From contig CADCXC010000035.1 of assembly GCA_902806595.1 (NCBI GenBank), positions 1,798,001 to 1,862,000 of the forward strand: DNA of 64,000 nucleotides, read 5' to 3'. This document shows, piece after piece, positions 24,134 through 34,101 of this stretch; the stretch's first letter is position 1; each line of letters starts with the position of its first letter. Below the pieces are notes generated by a model, which was given only the letters and a program-made list of their open reading frames with translations, had not been told where the DNA came from and did not search any database. The translations under genes were made by a program, and so were the position numbers. This DNA comes from Pyrenopolyporus hunteri. Taxonomy: Eukaryota; Ascomycota; Sordariomycetes; Xylariales; Hypoxylaceae.

Positions 24134-25275
24134 TTACTTCCCAAACGCCGCGGCCGGGTACGCGCGATCCTTCTTCTTGCGCGGCGCCGAGCTGCTGCTG
24201 CGGGAGCTAGCGCCGCTCCCCGGGGCGCTGGCGCCCGGGGTCCGCGACGCGTGCATGTCGGCCGGCAGGTCGTTCCACTCCGTGTCCGGGCGGGCGTTCT
24301 GGTACGACAGCCCGCGGTTCGGGGCCGGCCCGCCGGGGCCGCTCCTGGGCGGTTTGCTTAGGAGGTTCGCGGCGGCGGCCGTGACGCTGGGTTGGACTAC
24401 CGCTACTGCTGTTGGCGTTGACGTTCCCGCGTCGAGAGTAGGGACGGCGGCGGCGGTGGTAGGACCGGAACCCGCGATGCGCCGCCGCACGATCCACGCG
24501 CTGTCGGGCCGCAGCTTGAAGTAGTACCCCTTGACCTCGCCGTGCTTCGCGAACCCGCGCGCGACGTACCAGCGCAGGCCGTCGGCGTTGTCCGTCCACA
24601 CGTGCGCGTACACCTCCGCGCAGGCGAACGGGCTGGCGGCCGCGAGCCGGACCACTTCGTCTAGTAGCGCGGCCGCGAGGCCTAGGTGTCGGTACGGCGA
24701 GAGCAGGACGAGCGATTGGATGTACAGCGCGTTGGGCTGGGCGTCGGGGGTCGTGGGCGAGGATGACGGCTTGCGCGCGGACGAGGGCGCGAAGGGCGAG
24801 GGTTCGGGCCGGCACACCAGGCCCCCGATGACCTTGGGTTCGGGCTTGGACCCGAGGAGCGAGGGGGAGGAGGGGGAATCGTCGGTCCAGAGCACGACGC
24901 GGCTGAATGCGCCGGACGAGAGGGGGTCCGAGAGCCGCGCGTAGAAGGAGTCCGGGTAGTTGACGGGCAGGAGGAGCGAGGTTATGCGTCGCAGCGCGGG
25001 GACGTGTTCGGGGAGGATGGGGAAATGGTGGCTTGGGGGTGGAGAGAGGCTGGCCGGGTGGGCTGTTCGGTTGGGGGCGCTGGCGAGTAGAACGACGATG
25101 GAGGGCCTGGTTGGCCGGTTGCTGCTGCTGGTGGAGGAGGAGGTGGAAGAGGGGCTGCAGGAGCGGATGCTTGTGATCGTGATGCCGCGGGGGGCGGAGC
25201 GTACGAGGGCGCCTTGGGCTGGAAGAAACTCCGGATGGAGGACTGCCCGTTGGCGTTCGTCGAGGGGAGAGACAT
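24134..25275 (-). CDS. GNAT-family N-acetyltransferase with N-terminal PIP-box-like motif (apparent frameshift)
   Basis: The start is the ATG at 25275 (context AACCATGTC). The first ~85 residues carry QSSIRSFFQPKAPSYA near the N terminus, which fits the PCNA-binding pattern Q-x-x-(I/L)-x-x-F-F, followed by a Pro/Ala-rich linker. The GNAT domain then runs from ALRRITSLLLPVNYPDSFY through ALYIQSLVLLSPYRHLGLAA. The acetyl-CoA-binding signature appears as YRHLGLAAALL. It goes on to EVYAHVWTDNADGLRWY, ARGF and VKGYYFKLRPDSAW. The order resembles NAA50-type acetyltransferases. A low-complexity tail with basic SAPRKKKDRAY ends the protein. The linker and the GNAT domain are in different frames: continuity needs one extra base near the C-run at about 25018-25023, in ATTTCCCCATC on the minus strand. 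No intron explains it. It is either a sequencing or assembly error or a real frameshift, in which case the product would stop at 24982. Confidence 0.8.
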
Positions 25276-26623
25276 GGTTATGTTTTTGTTCCCCGGTAGA
25301 GATCCGTTGCTACCGTTGTCAGCTAAGGAGAGGAGATATGGCCATGGCACGAGACCGTGAAACAAAGGAAACAAGAAAATAAGAAAAGTATAATATTATT
25401 TTTGATCTGGTAAGATAGGACGCCAACAAGGATAGAATTTCAAAAAGGTGTCGGATTCTTAATGGCGGGCTTTAGGCGAACCGCGTTAAGTACCTTCAGG
25501 TATCGAAACTCGCGTGATGCGCGGGTACAGAATTACCTAAAGGATAAAGAAAAAAAGATATAATAGGGCCTTGGCGATTTATCGATAGGCCCACCACAGA
25601 CGGCTTAACAGCTGTTGCAGGTGCCCGCTATAAAACGCTAGCTCATTGCCTAGTACCTACCGCCAACCGCCTAGGTACGAAGTATTACACGCTGGTTTAG
25701 AAGATGGTTTTATCCCTTATAGGGGAGGGACACGACTATAGGAATTTAGTGAGAGCACCTAGGTGGTTTATAGGTAGGTACCTATTCTACTGCTTTTTTG
25801 GTATAGGTACCATGTTAAGATAGAAAAATAAAAGGAATTAGAAAATAAGCATGTCTACTTCAGTTCGATCTATTCGATTCAATCAATACATGGATGTACC
25901 TACAGTGATCCTGCTTTAAAGTGTCGTACCTAATGTACGAATTCAGGTACGGCATGGTATTACGTAGGGCACCTTCAAAGATCCGGGTCCCTTCTGTCCA
26001 CTAATGCAACGGGGCTTCCAGCGACTTGATTCGCTATACGCGCCTAGCCCGTACAACGCTGTTAGGCTTACCGGTCGAAAATTCAGCCTCCGGTTAGGTA
26101 CAGATGGTATTACTACGGTTATCTGGAAGGGGATTCCTTCTCCTTGATCCTTCCTCCGTCAGCCCGTCTGCGCCCGAACGGGAACTACGAAAGGGACGAA
26201 AAAAAAAGACTAGGAAACCTCGAGATACAAATTGCTGCATAAGCATCACCGGCGTTCGTTAACACCGACAGAATAACAGTCACAATTGAGGCCGTCCCTG
26301 AGTTGTTGAATCCAACAAAACGCCAGAACCAGAACCAGAACCATTCATTAACCTCCCAAACTTTTAACCTAGGGGTTCGATTCCGGGGGTGGATACAATT
26401 TGTTACCGGTCGTTTACTACTCTAAACGTCTCCCTGCCATTTTAATATTTCCCATTTCAAACGCCATCATTTCCCATTTATCTCCCCCCTTCGAAGTCTG
26501 CCTGGGTAGATTTCGCGTGATTCGCCCGCACTTCGGGAATCCTCATTTTTAATCTCTAGTCCTCTTGTCAATCCCCCCGGTCCCTCTCGATCATCGGCGA
26601 AGCGACCGTACGTAACGTTCGCC
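25276..26623. promoter_or_regulatory. Divergent intergenic region, GNAT gene / Sgf11-type gene
   Basis: The two flanking genes are transcribed away from this 1.35-kb spacer, so it must hold both promoters. AT-rich DNA and several TAGGTACC-type motifs (25650-25810) fill the middle. CT-rich leader sequence precedes the ATG at 26624. No defined TATA box or operator can be assigned with confidence. The GGTTCGATTCC at about 26376 resembles a Pol III B box but no tRNA folds around it. Confidence 0.5.
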
Positions 26624-27973
26624 ATGGCCTCATGCAACAGCGGCAAGGCTGGAGTAATTAAAGCTCCTGAGGATGCCGGGAAAATGGATCAGCTTGTGAG
26701 TTGGCAGCATACACGCGCCTCCGCCGAAAACTCGTGAACCAGCCACTACTACATGACTACGAACAAAACCAAACGCCGTAAATGCAACTGACCATGTCAT
26801 TCACAGGCGCACGCTGTGCTGGACGACCTACTCTACAACATCGTCCACGACTTACTAATGCAGACGCACCGAGAAGAGAAGATTGCCCGTGCCTCCACCG
26901 CCGCCATTCGCGTCGAGAAGTTAGCCGCCGACACCTCAGATTCTTCCGCCCCGGACGCGAGGCCAGACATCAAAGTCGAAACCGACGCAGCTATCTACGA
27001 CGAAGGAAAAGTGTTACTAAAAGGGAACCCTCTAGCTACCACCAAGGACATCGTCTGCCCGAGATGCCACCTCCCCAGACTACTATACCCTACCGACGGC
27101 AAGGGAGCGAGGAAACCCGACCCTAGCATAATCTACTGTAAGAAACACCCGTACATCGATAAGCCCGGTTACGATATCTACGGTCAGACGTGGGTTGCAC
27201 AAGGCCCAGGCAGGGGCAAGAAGAAGAAGGACATGGAGAAGAAGCTGGAGCAGAACTCAGACTCGCAGACGCCCACGCCGGAAGGCGGTACGGGCGGCGG
27301 AGGTGCTGCCTCGCGGCCTCCAAACATGCTATCCTTCCCGTCGGCAACCTGCAGCAAGTGTAAGCGTTGTATCCTGGTCACCCGCTTAAACAACCATATG
27401 GGCTCGTGTATCGGGAACAGCGGGCGTACCGCGAGCCGTGCTGCCGCGCAGAAGATCAGCAACGGTAACAACGCGAACGGGAGTGCGGACGGCACGCCGC
27501 CGTCCAGTCAGAAGGGCACTCCGCACCCCAGTTCGAGGGCAAGTAGTCCGAAAAAGAGGGACGGCGACGATCTGGACGACGACGACGACACCGACAACGA
27601 CTCGCACAAGAAGAAGAAATTGAAACCTACGGCCGCGAACGCAGCTAACAAGAAATTGATCCTCAAGCAAAAGAACGCCTCGGGCACCAAGAAAGAGAAG
27701 GTCAAGGGGAGCTCTTCGCTAAGCGTGGAACAGAAGGTAGACGATGACGATGCTGAAGGGTCCACGGTAGAAGCCAAGGTGGAAGTTGCCCCTAAAAAGA
27801 AGATAACGAAGGTGCCCAGCCCAGCCAAGAAGCTCAAGTTGGGCGTGTCCAAACCCCTGCTGTCGTCCCCTATGTCCAAGAGCAATGGTAAGCCCGCGGT
27901 GCATAGCGGTGGGGGGGACGACGACCGCGAGTCCGAAAGCTCGGGGACCTTGTCGTCGCCGCCGGTCGTATAG
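26624..27973 (+). CDS. Sgf11-type zinc-finger protein (SAGA-associated, putative)
   Basis: Two exons, 26624-26695 and 26807-27973, are joined in phase 0 across a 111-bp intron (GTGAGT...CACAG), giving 412 residues. An N-terminal helix (residues ~24-45) contains VLDDLLYNIVHDLLMQTHRE, similar in style to the helix that anchors Sgf11 in the SAGA deubiquitinase module. A first Cys/His cluster follows (CPRCHLPRLLYP, then YCKKHPY). A second, CSKCKRCILVTRLNNHMGSC, matches the Sgf11-type finger spacing C-x2-C-x11-H-x3-C. The C-terminal half is Lys/Ser/Asp-rich with several KKKK-type nuclear localisation stretches. By family this would be a nuclear chromatin protein that helps remove ubiquitin from histone H2B. 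The extra N-terminal Cys cluster and long tail go beyond yeast Sgf11 and are typical of filamentous fungal versions. The SAGA assignment is inference. Confidence 0.75.
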
Positions 27974-28594
27974 TTGTTGGCGTGGTTTCTTGTCGAGATA
28001 CCTATTAGAAATGGAGATACCCTTCTGTGACGAAACGTTACGATTGCAAACTGGCTTGCTTGACCGGGAGTTCGAAAAAAAAGTCTGCTTCTGCCTCGCC
28101 ACATTTGCCTTCCCTTTTTTTCCTTCTTTTCCATTCTTTTTCTGTATACTGGCCGCGACATTGCACATTGCATTCACAGGGGTTTCGGGGGCTATATTGG
28201 CAGCAACAAGGGGAGCTAGGGCATGTTCTGCATCTGATCTAGGTAGGGACGGACACACCAGGCGCGCATTACCATCTTCGTCGAAAACTGTACCTTTAGA
28301 ACAATTCTTCTGCACATACGTAATACAGGCCTTTCAACGGCCAGTGCGAGGGCTTAAACCTGGTCTTGTACGTCGAATTGGTTAATGCTATGTGATTTGG
28401 TATCTCTATATGCCAACGTCTGCCTGTGCCTATTGGCCTGCTTCAAATCCCGGAACGCCAGCTTAAATGCAGACGCCATCTACTCGTCGATCCATCCATG
28501 TCTGCGATCGCGTGGTCTCCAGTCTCCGGTCTCCTCGTGATATACGTACCTAGGTAAGATATGTACCTAGATACGTGATATACAACCCCAACCC
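27974..28594. other. Convergent 3' spacer
   Basis: This lies between the zinc-finger gene (plus) and the cyclophilin gene (minus). It contains T-rich tracts near 28115-28145 and CCTAGGTA motifs at 28547-28570. The open frames there have no supporting features. Confidence 0.5.
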
Positions 28595-29163
28595 CTAAGC
28601 CGCACCCTCCTCCTCATCATCCAGCACCCTCGCCCTGATAATCTTGACCTCCTCGACGGGCCTGTCGTCCGGGCCGGTCTTGACCATGCCGAGCCTCTTG
28701 AGGACGCCGAGGCCGGCCTTGACGCGGCCGAAGATGGTGTGCTTGCCGTCGAGCCAGGGGGCGGGGGCGAGGGTGAGGAAGAACTGGGAGCCGTTGGTGT
28801 CCTTGCCGGCGTTGGCCATGGACAGCACGCCGGCCCCGGTGTGCCGCAGGTCCGGCGCGATCTCGTCCGCGAACGTCTCCCCGTAGATCGACGACCCGCC
28901 CCGCCCCGTCCCCGTCGGGTCCCCCGTCTGCACCATGAAGTTCGCGATGACCCGGTGGAAGACGCACCCGTCGTAGTACCCCCGCCGCGCGAGCGTCGCG
29001 AAGTTCGTGCACGTGCGCGGCGCGTGGGATGTGTACAGTTCCACGGTGATGGTGCCCTGGATTGGGGGGAGGGGCGTTAGTGTGTTGTGTTGTGCTAGGA
29101 TGGGGAGAGAGGAAAGGAAAGGATACGTACCATGGAGGTCTCGAGGGCGACGTTGGTGGTCAT
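28595..29163 (-). CDS. Peptidyl-prolyl cis-trans isomerase, cyclophilin PPIL1 type
   Basis: Two exons on the minus strand, 29163-29131 and 29056-28595, are separated by a 74-bp intron (GTACGT...TCCAG). The product is 164 residues, the usual size for PPIL1. It begins MTTNVALETSMGTITVELY. The active site is complete: FHRVIANFMVQTGDP (catalytic Arg and Gln), GSSIYGETFADE, SMANAGKDTNGSQFF and WLDGKHTIFGRV. Such single-domain cyclophilins isomerise proline peptide bonds, and the PPIL1 branch works with the spliceosome in animals and fungi. There is no signal peptide. The gene is divergent from the signal peptide peptidase gene, with a 739-bp spacer. Confidence 0.95.
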
Positions 29164-29902
29164 CTTGGGCGATTGAGTGTGTGGTATCAATAAGTGTTGG
29201 TTCCGGAAATCACACTCGCGGCCCTCTCTCTTTTTCTCGATTGAAGCTATATCGAAGCTCCAAATCGCCAAATCCCAATTTAGAGCTTTGGAGGGGCTGT
29301 ACCTCGAGTATGTGATTATTGTGGTTAATTACATGGCTGTAAAAATAATTATGCGTCTAACTAGCAGTACTTCCTAGTCGAGAATTACCAACCTACCTGG
29401 ACCGAGCACCACTGTCATATGTCCTAGGTACCTAGGTATCTAAGTATCAACACCGTCAGAAAAGAATGTTCGCATCCGTCATGGCTTAAATTCTTTATGA
29501 GCTGGGGAGACATTATATTCTATTCCTTTTTTTAACATCTTGCGGTGGAGGAAAATTCATTATCACAGAACTTGTGACATCTCATATGGACGCGAATTAT
29601 ATGTACACGTCTTGAGATTCGCGGAGCTCCTTGGGTGAATGCCATCCCGTCCGTTCGTTAGATGCCACATACATCATTAAAAGCTTCTACTCTTTTAACT
29701 CAGCAGGCAGCCGGACTCAACAACCGGAGTTACTCGACGCTACACAGGATTATTTTGAAGATACGAGACTCGCTTTACAACGTCATAAACGACACATTTT
29801 CGTCGATCTTCTTCTCGTCAGCATCCTCACATGCGATCATTCAAAACTTAACTTCAGGCAATACTACTCATCTCCTACTCCGTCCAGAGCATTGGAGAGG
29901 CT
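29164..29902. promoter_or_regulatory. Divergent intergenic region, cyclophilin / signal peptide peptidase
   Basis: Both flanking genes start from this spacer. A CCTAGGTACCTAGGTA motif lies at about 29425-29440. Short open frames at 29631-29960 overlap the leader of the downstream gene and are not supported. No other element can be named. Confidence 0.5.
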
Positions 29903-31762
29903 ATGGCGGATAATACTTCGACCATTCTCGTGGAGAGCGAGATCCCGGCCGCGAACATGACCGAGTCCCTAATGGCTAGTCAAACATTCACAGAGGCGCT
30001 CGCCCGCATGGCGACAATTATATGGGAGAATAGGTATCTATTCTTACTTGAAGGTCGCATCATCTTCACAGCATTAGCTTGCATTTACATCGGGTCTATG
30101 GCCGCCCTTTCCCGGCCTCCCTCTGCAAATCCGCCAAAGAGTCAGAACGGAAACTCCCAGTCTAAAAAAGACCAGAATGAAGATGAAGATGAAGACATCA
30201 AGCAGGGCCTTCTACCCTCCGATGCTATTTTACTCCCCATATTGGCGGGAACGGTCCTTACGGGGCTCTATTACTTAATTAAGTGGCTCGAGGATCCGGA
30301 CATCCTCAACAAGATACTCAGAGTCTACTTCTCGGTCATGTCCCTAACCTTTATGGGAATGTTATTCGCCCACACCCTTCACTTCTTGACTGGGTTCATC
30401 TTTCCCACTGTGTGGCGGGGCAGAGATGGTAGACTGTACCACATCGACTCCTCGAAAAGGGGACAATGGTATACGAACGGTACTTCTACCGAGAAAGTTT
30501 GGGACGACACGAAGAAAACACCTCTTCCAGGTTGGGGCTCTAGGTTGAGTCTTTCTGATACGACGAACAGTTTCCTTTGGGAGATCCGTCATTTACTTAC
30601 GGAGAAGTGGACTGTTCGCTTCTCGATTCACGGCGTCGCGAAGGAGACTTTCAAGGTCAGGTTTAACAGCATTCTTGGTGTCGTCCTCGCAATCGCAGCG
30701 AACATAATATACTATACGGCAAAGTCAACCTTCCTATCGAATGTCATGGGTTACGCCGTATCGTACGTCGGTATTGGGCTAATCTCTCCAACAACGTTTG
30801 CCACCGGGACTATCGTCCTCTTTGGACTTTTCTTTTATGATATCTACATGGTATTTTATACGTAAGTCCACCGTTACCTACCTCCTTGTGGTGTATTTAC
30901 CCCTCTGACATCCAAATACAGTCCTTACATGGTAACGGTCGCCACGAAGCTCGATGTCCCGATTAAGCTTGTGTTCGAGGGACCCACCAAATCGAGCATG
31001 CTCGGTCTAGGCGACATCGTACTTCCCGGCCTTTTCATCGCGCTGTGCCTACGCTTTGATCTCTATATGTACTACCACCGGCAACGGAAGCTCGTTCCCG
31101 TGGAGCTCAAGACCGAGGACGCAACATCGGGAAAGCTCGTTGTTAACACGGAAACGCAGCGCATGGTCGTCAAGCCCGACTATATAAACCCGCAGGGGCA
31201 ATGGGGAGATTGGTTCTGGAGCACAAAACTCGGTCGGATTTTCTCACCGGACGTCACCCCCGCTCTCAAGGTTTCGGCGTTCCCGAAGCCCTATTTCTAC
31301 ACCGCCCTATTCGGATACCTGCTCGCCATGGTCGCGACTTTGGTTATGCTCCTAGTCTACCGGCACGCGCAGCCGGCATTGTTATATCTTGTCCCTGGCG
31401 TGGTGACCGCAGTGTGGTCTGCGGCCCTGGTCAGGGGAGAACTCCGCGAGATGTGGAGGTATACGGAAGATGGTAGCCTGGATACCAAAGACACGATAGT
31501 CGAAGTTGATGGAAATGGGAATGTCATCGATGTAGTCTCTGACGAGGCTACCAAGAAAGGCGACAAAAACGACGATAAGGAAAAGGAGGGAGAAAAGGAG
31601 AAGGAGAAGGAGGCCAAGGATAAGACCTCCGATACTAAAACCACGAAAAGTAAGCCCAAAACTAAGAACAAAGGTTACCCTGTATTCCTCTTCTCGATCG
31701 AAGCCCCCGCGCCGTGGAGCGCTGGAGAGTCGCCGACAGATGCCGTTTTAACGGACGCCTAG
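29903..31762 (+). CDS. Signal peptide peptidase (presenilin-like intramembrane aspartyl protease)
   Basis: Two exons, 29903-30861 and 30922-31762, are joined in phase 2 across a 60-bp intron (GTAAGT...TACAG), giving 599 residues. The two catalytic aspartates are visible in the multi-pass core: the first in FFYDIYMVFYTPYM, split by the intron, and the second in MLGLGDIVLPG. The third family signature, PAL, is in AQPALLYLVPG. At least seven hydrophobic helices are seen. An N-terminal hydrophobic stretch (~residues 45-70) is followed by an acidic loop, and a Lys/Glu-rich cytosolic tail (~residues 515-565) is fungus-style. The family cleaves signal-peptide remnants and other type II segments in the ER membrane and takes part in sterol/hypoxia signalling and ER quality control in fungi. 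The protein is longer than the human enzyme because of the loop and tail. Confidence 0.95.
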
Positions 31763-32360
31763 GAGGACGCCGTATATACTGGACGCGGACGAAAGAGACA
31801 GAGGCGGTAGATAACGAAAGCAGTCAAGCCCGTCCAAAGAGGAAAGCAAAAAATAGAATAAAATATAGATTCCCAAAACGCAGCTAACCGATAAGGTTAA
31901 GCAGCAACAGGATACCTCAGCTGAACCGCATTTGCCTAATATCGCGAGCATGGTGTCGTTATGGTCTCTTAATCTTACGAAATGCTACGCGCCTATGGGG
32001 CGAACCCCTTTCAATATGCGTAGTCTGGTGGCCAGCCAGTAGAGAAACCAGCATCCATGGTAGGTAACAACACACTTCAAATTTGAAACCCGCTATTTGA
32101 TGGTTTTACAAAAGCGCCCTAAGTATAACCAAAAATATTGCATTCATTCGTATTTCCCTTACGGTAAAATTACAAAAGACTATAATGCGGCAGCTGTACC
32201 AAAAAACTAGCCAACTGTCGGAAGATGGAAACGGTAATACCCCTGAATAGTATACAATACTAACACACTGAATATTGGTAGATAGAATCAAGCTAGGGAG
32301 ATAGTCAGCATCGAGAAGTTACTAAACCCCATATCCAAAGGTACCATATAAAGGGGACAA
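31763..32360. other. Convergent 3' spacer
   Basis: This is AT-rich DNA between the signal peptide peptidase gene (plus) and the Cys-repeat gene (minus). No gene or RNA is supported. Confidence 0.5.
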
Positions 32361-34101
32361 CTAACCAACAGTAGAAATCGGAACCGCCTCCCCAACAGCC
32401 GTTCCCGCACCACGCTGCACGCCCTGGACCTCCCTCGGCCCAACGCCCACATGCGCGCTCTTCTCACCCTTATACCTCGCGCACGAGTCCTCGCACGCCG
32501 TGTCGCCACACTGCGAGACCTCGAGGCCGACCATAGCCTTCTGGCAATTATGCGCGCGGCACTTCGTCATGCAATCGCTGAACGCCTCGCTCTCCGACGC
32601 GTCGGCCTGGGGCACCAGGTGCGCGGTCGGGCGGTCGGGCCCGGGGTGCGCGGCGAGGCTGCCGGGCGCGTAGGTGGTCTTGACCTTGCTGGCGGACACG
32701 GAGGCCGCGGACGCGTCCCGCAGGTGCGAGCAGCTGCTCTCGCACGACGTGTTCCCGCACTGCGAGATGTCGATCCCGACCCCCGACTTCTGGCAGTTGT
32801 GCGTCTTGCACTCCCGCACGCACGAGTCGTACTCCGTCTCGCTGGAGGAGGACTTCAGGGTCGTAGGGGCGAACGGGTTGGGGGGTCCTTGGGGGCTCGA
32901 CCCGGGGACGCCGGGGGAGGAGGGGGAGGTGGGCCGGACGTGTGCTGGTCTGGGGCTACCCTTGGGCGCGCCGCCGACCTCGGGGACGGCAGCGACGGGG
33001 TCGACGTCCGGGACGGTTTCGGTTTTCGTTTTCTTGGGATGCTTGAGTTGCTTCTTGGTCAGGATGCCGGATTTCTGCTCCTTGAAGCGCGCGCACGACT
33101 CCTCGCACGAGGTGTTGCCGCACTGGGAGATGGAGAGGCCGACTTCGGAGTGCTGGCAGTTGTGCGTCTTGCACTTCTTCATGCAATCTTCGTAGCCCCC
33201 GCTCTCGTGGTAGGCGGCTTTGGGCCGGTGGATTTCCGAGGCTGAGGTCTTCACCGGAGTGTGCTGGACGACGGGGGGAACGCGGCGCTTATAGATGCCC
33301 CCGCTCGACTTGCCCTTCTTGAACCGGGAGCATGAGCTTTCGCAGGAGGTGTTGCCGCATGAAGTGATGGAGAGGCCGACCTCAGAATGCTGGCAGTTAT
33401 GGGCCTTGCAGCTCTTCATGCAGTCTTCGTATTCGGCATCTTCAGACGCGGCAGCGAAGTGGACGGGTTTCCTGGAGGGCCTATAGCTGGGCTGACGAAC
33501 AGGCACAGGCACGTGCCTGACGCCGAGAGAGCCAAGGAGGTTGCTAACGATATCGGTCTTCTTCTTTGTGTCGTCGTCGCCGTCACAGTCCTTGGCGCAC
33601 TTCTGCATACATTTCATTTGAGTGGCCTTGCCGTCCTCGGACGCGCAGGCGCTGATGCAGTTGCAGTTACCCTGGCTTGGTGCCGCTGAGGCGGAACTGG
33701 GAGTCATCGTAGAAGACGAGCGATTGGAAGCTGGGGTCGGCGTATCCCGTCTTTCGACGGATGCGCGCGGTATCGAAATAAATCCGGTCGCAGGGATTTC
33801 GCCTTGGTTCTGAGACTGCGTAGCAGCCACATTACGACGGTTGACTCTGGGGATGGCCTTGCTTTTTGTTCGGCTATGATCGTTGGTCGTGTTGTTGCGA
33901 TCCATTTCCTTAGCCATAGCAATCACTGTATTATTACGAAGAGCAGCCCCTTCCATGGCCGACGAGTTCTTCAAGACGGACGACTCCTCCCGTTGCCTGG
34001 CCATGTTAGACTACGAAGATCAAACAAGAAAGGAGGGCTTACACGATAGGCTTGGCCATGATGGCCGGAATAAGCGCCACGAGAATGACTTGATTCCACA
34101 T
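32361..34101 (-). CDS. Secreted protein with four six-cysteine repeats (unrecognised family)
   Basis: Two exons on the minus strand: 34101-34043 encodes a signal peptide, MWNQVILVALIPAIMAKPIV, and 33996-32361 encodes the rest. The 46-bp intron has GTAAGC, a CTAAC branch site and GGCCAG. The product is about 564 residues. After a Ser/Thr/Asn-rich pro-region comes a small Cys cluster beginning NCNCISACAS. Four near-identical units follow, near plus-strand 33321-33432, 33081-33194, 32717-32833 and 32469-32583. Each has C-x3-C-x4-C-x11-C-x4-C-x3-C, with shared words such as HNCQ, VGL and QCGNTSCE. Pro/Ser-rich linkers of 30-90 residues separate them. Six cysteines per unit suggest three disulphides in a small stable fold. 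Its likely place is the cell wall or outside the cell. I do not recognise the unit as a named domain. An effector-like, wall-binding or protease-inhibitor role is possible but unproven. Confidence 0.82.

Noticed and set aside
24024..24944. Plus-strand open frames across the acetyltransferase gene
   Set aside because: They are antisense shadows of a GC-rich coding frame with clear GNAT motifs on the minus strand.
26370..26390. GGTTCGATTCC, B-box-like
   Set aside because: Flanking bases do not form a T stem or a tRNA cloverleaf.
32451..33245. 264-codon plus-strand open frame
   Set aside because: Shadow of the Cys-repeat gene; the minus-strand frame has the repeats and the signal-peptide exon.
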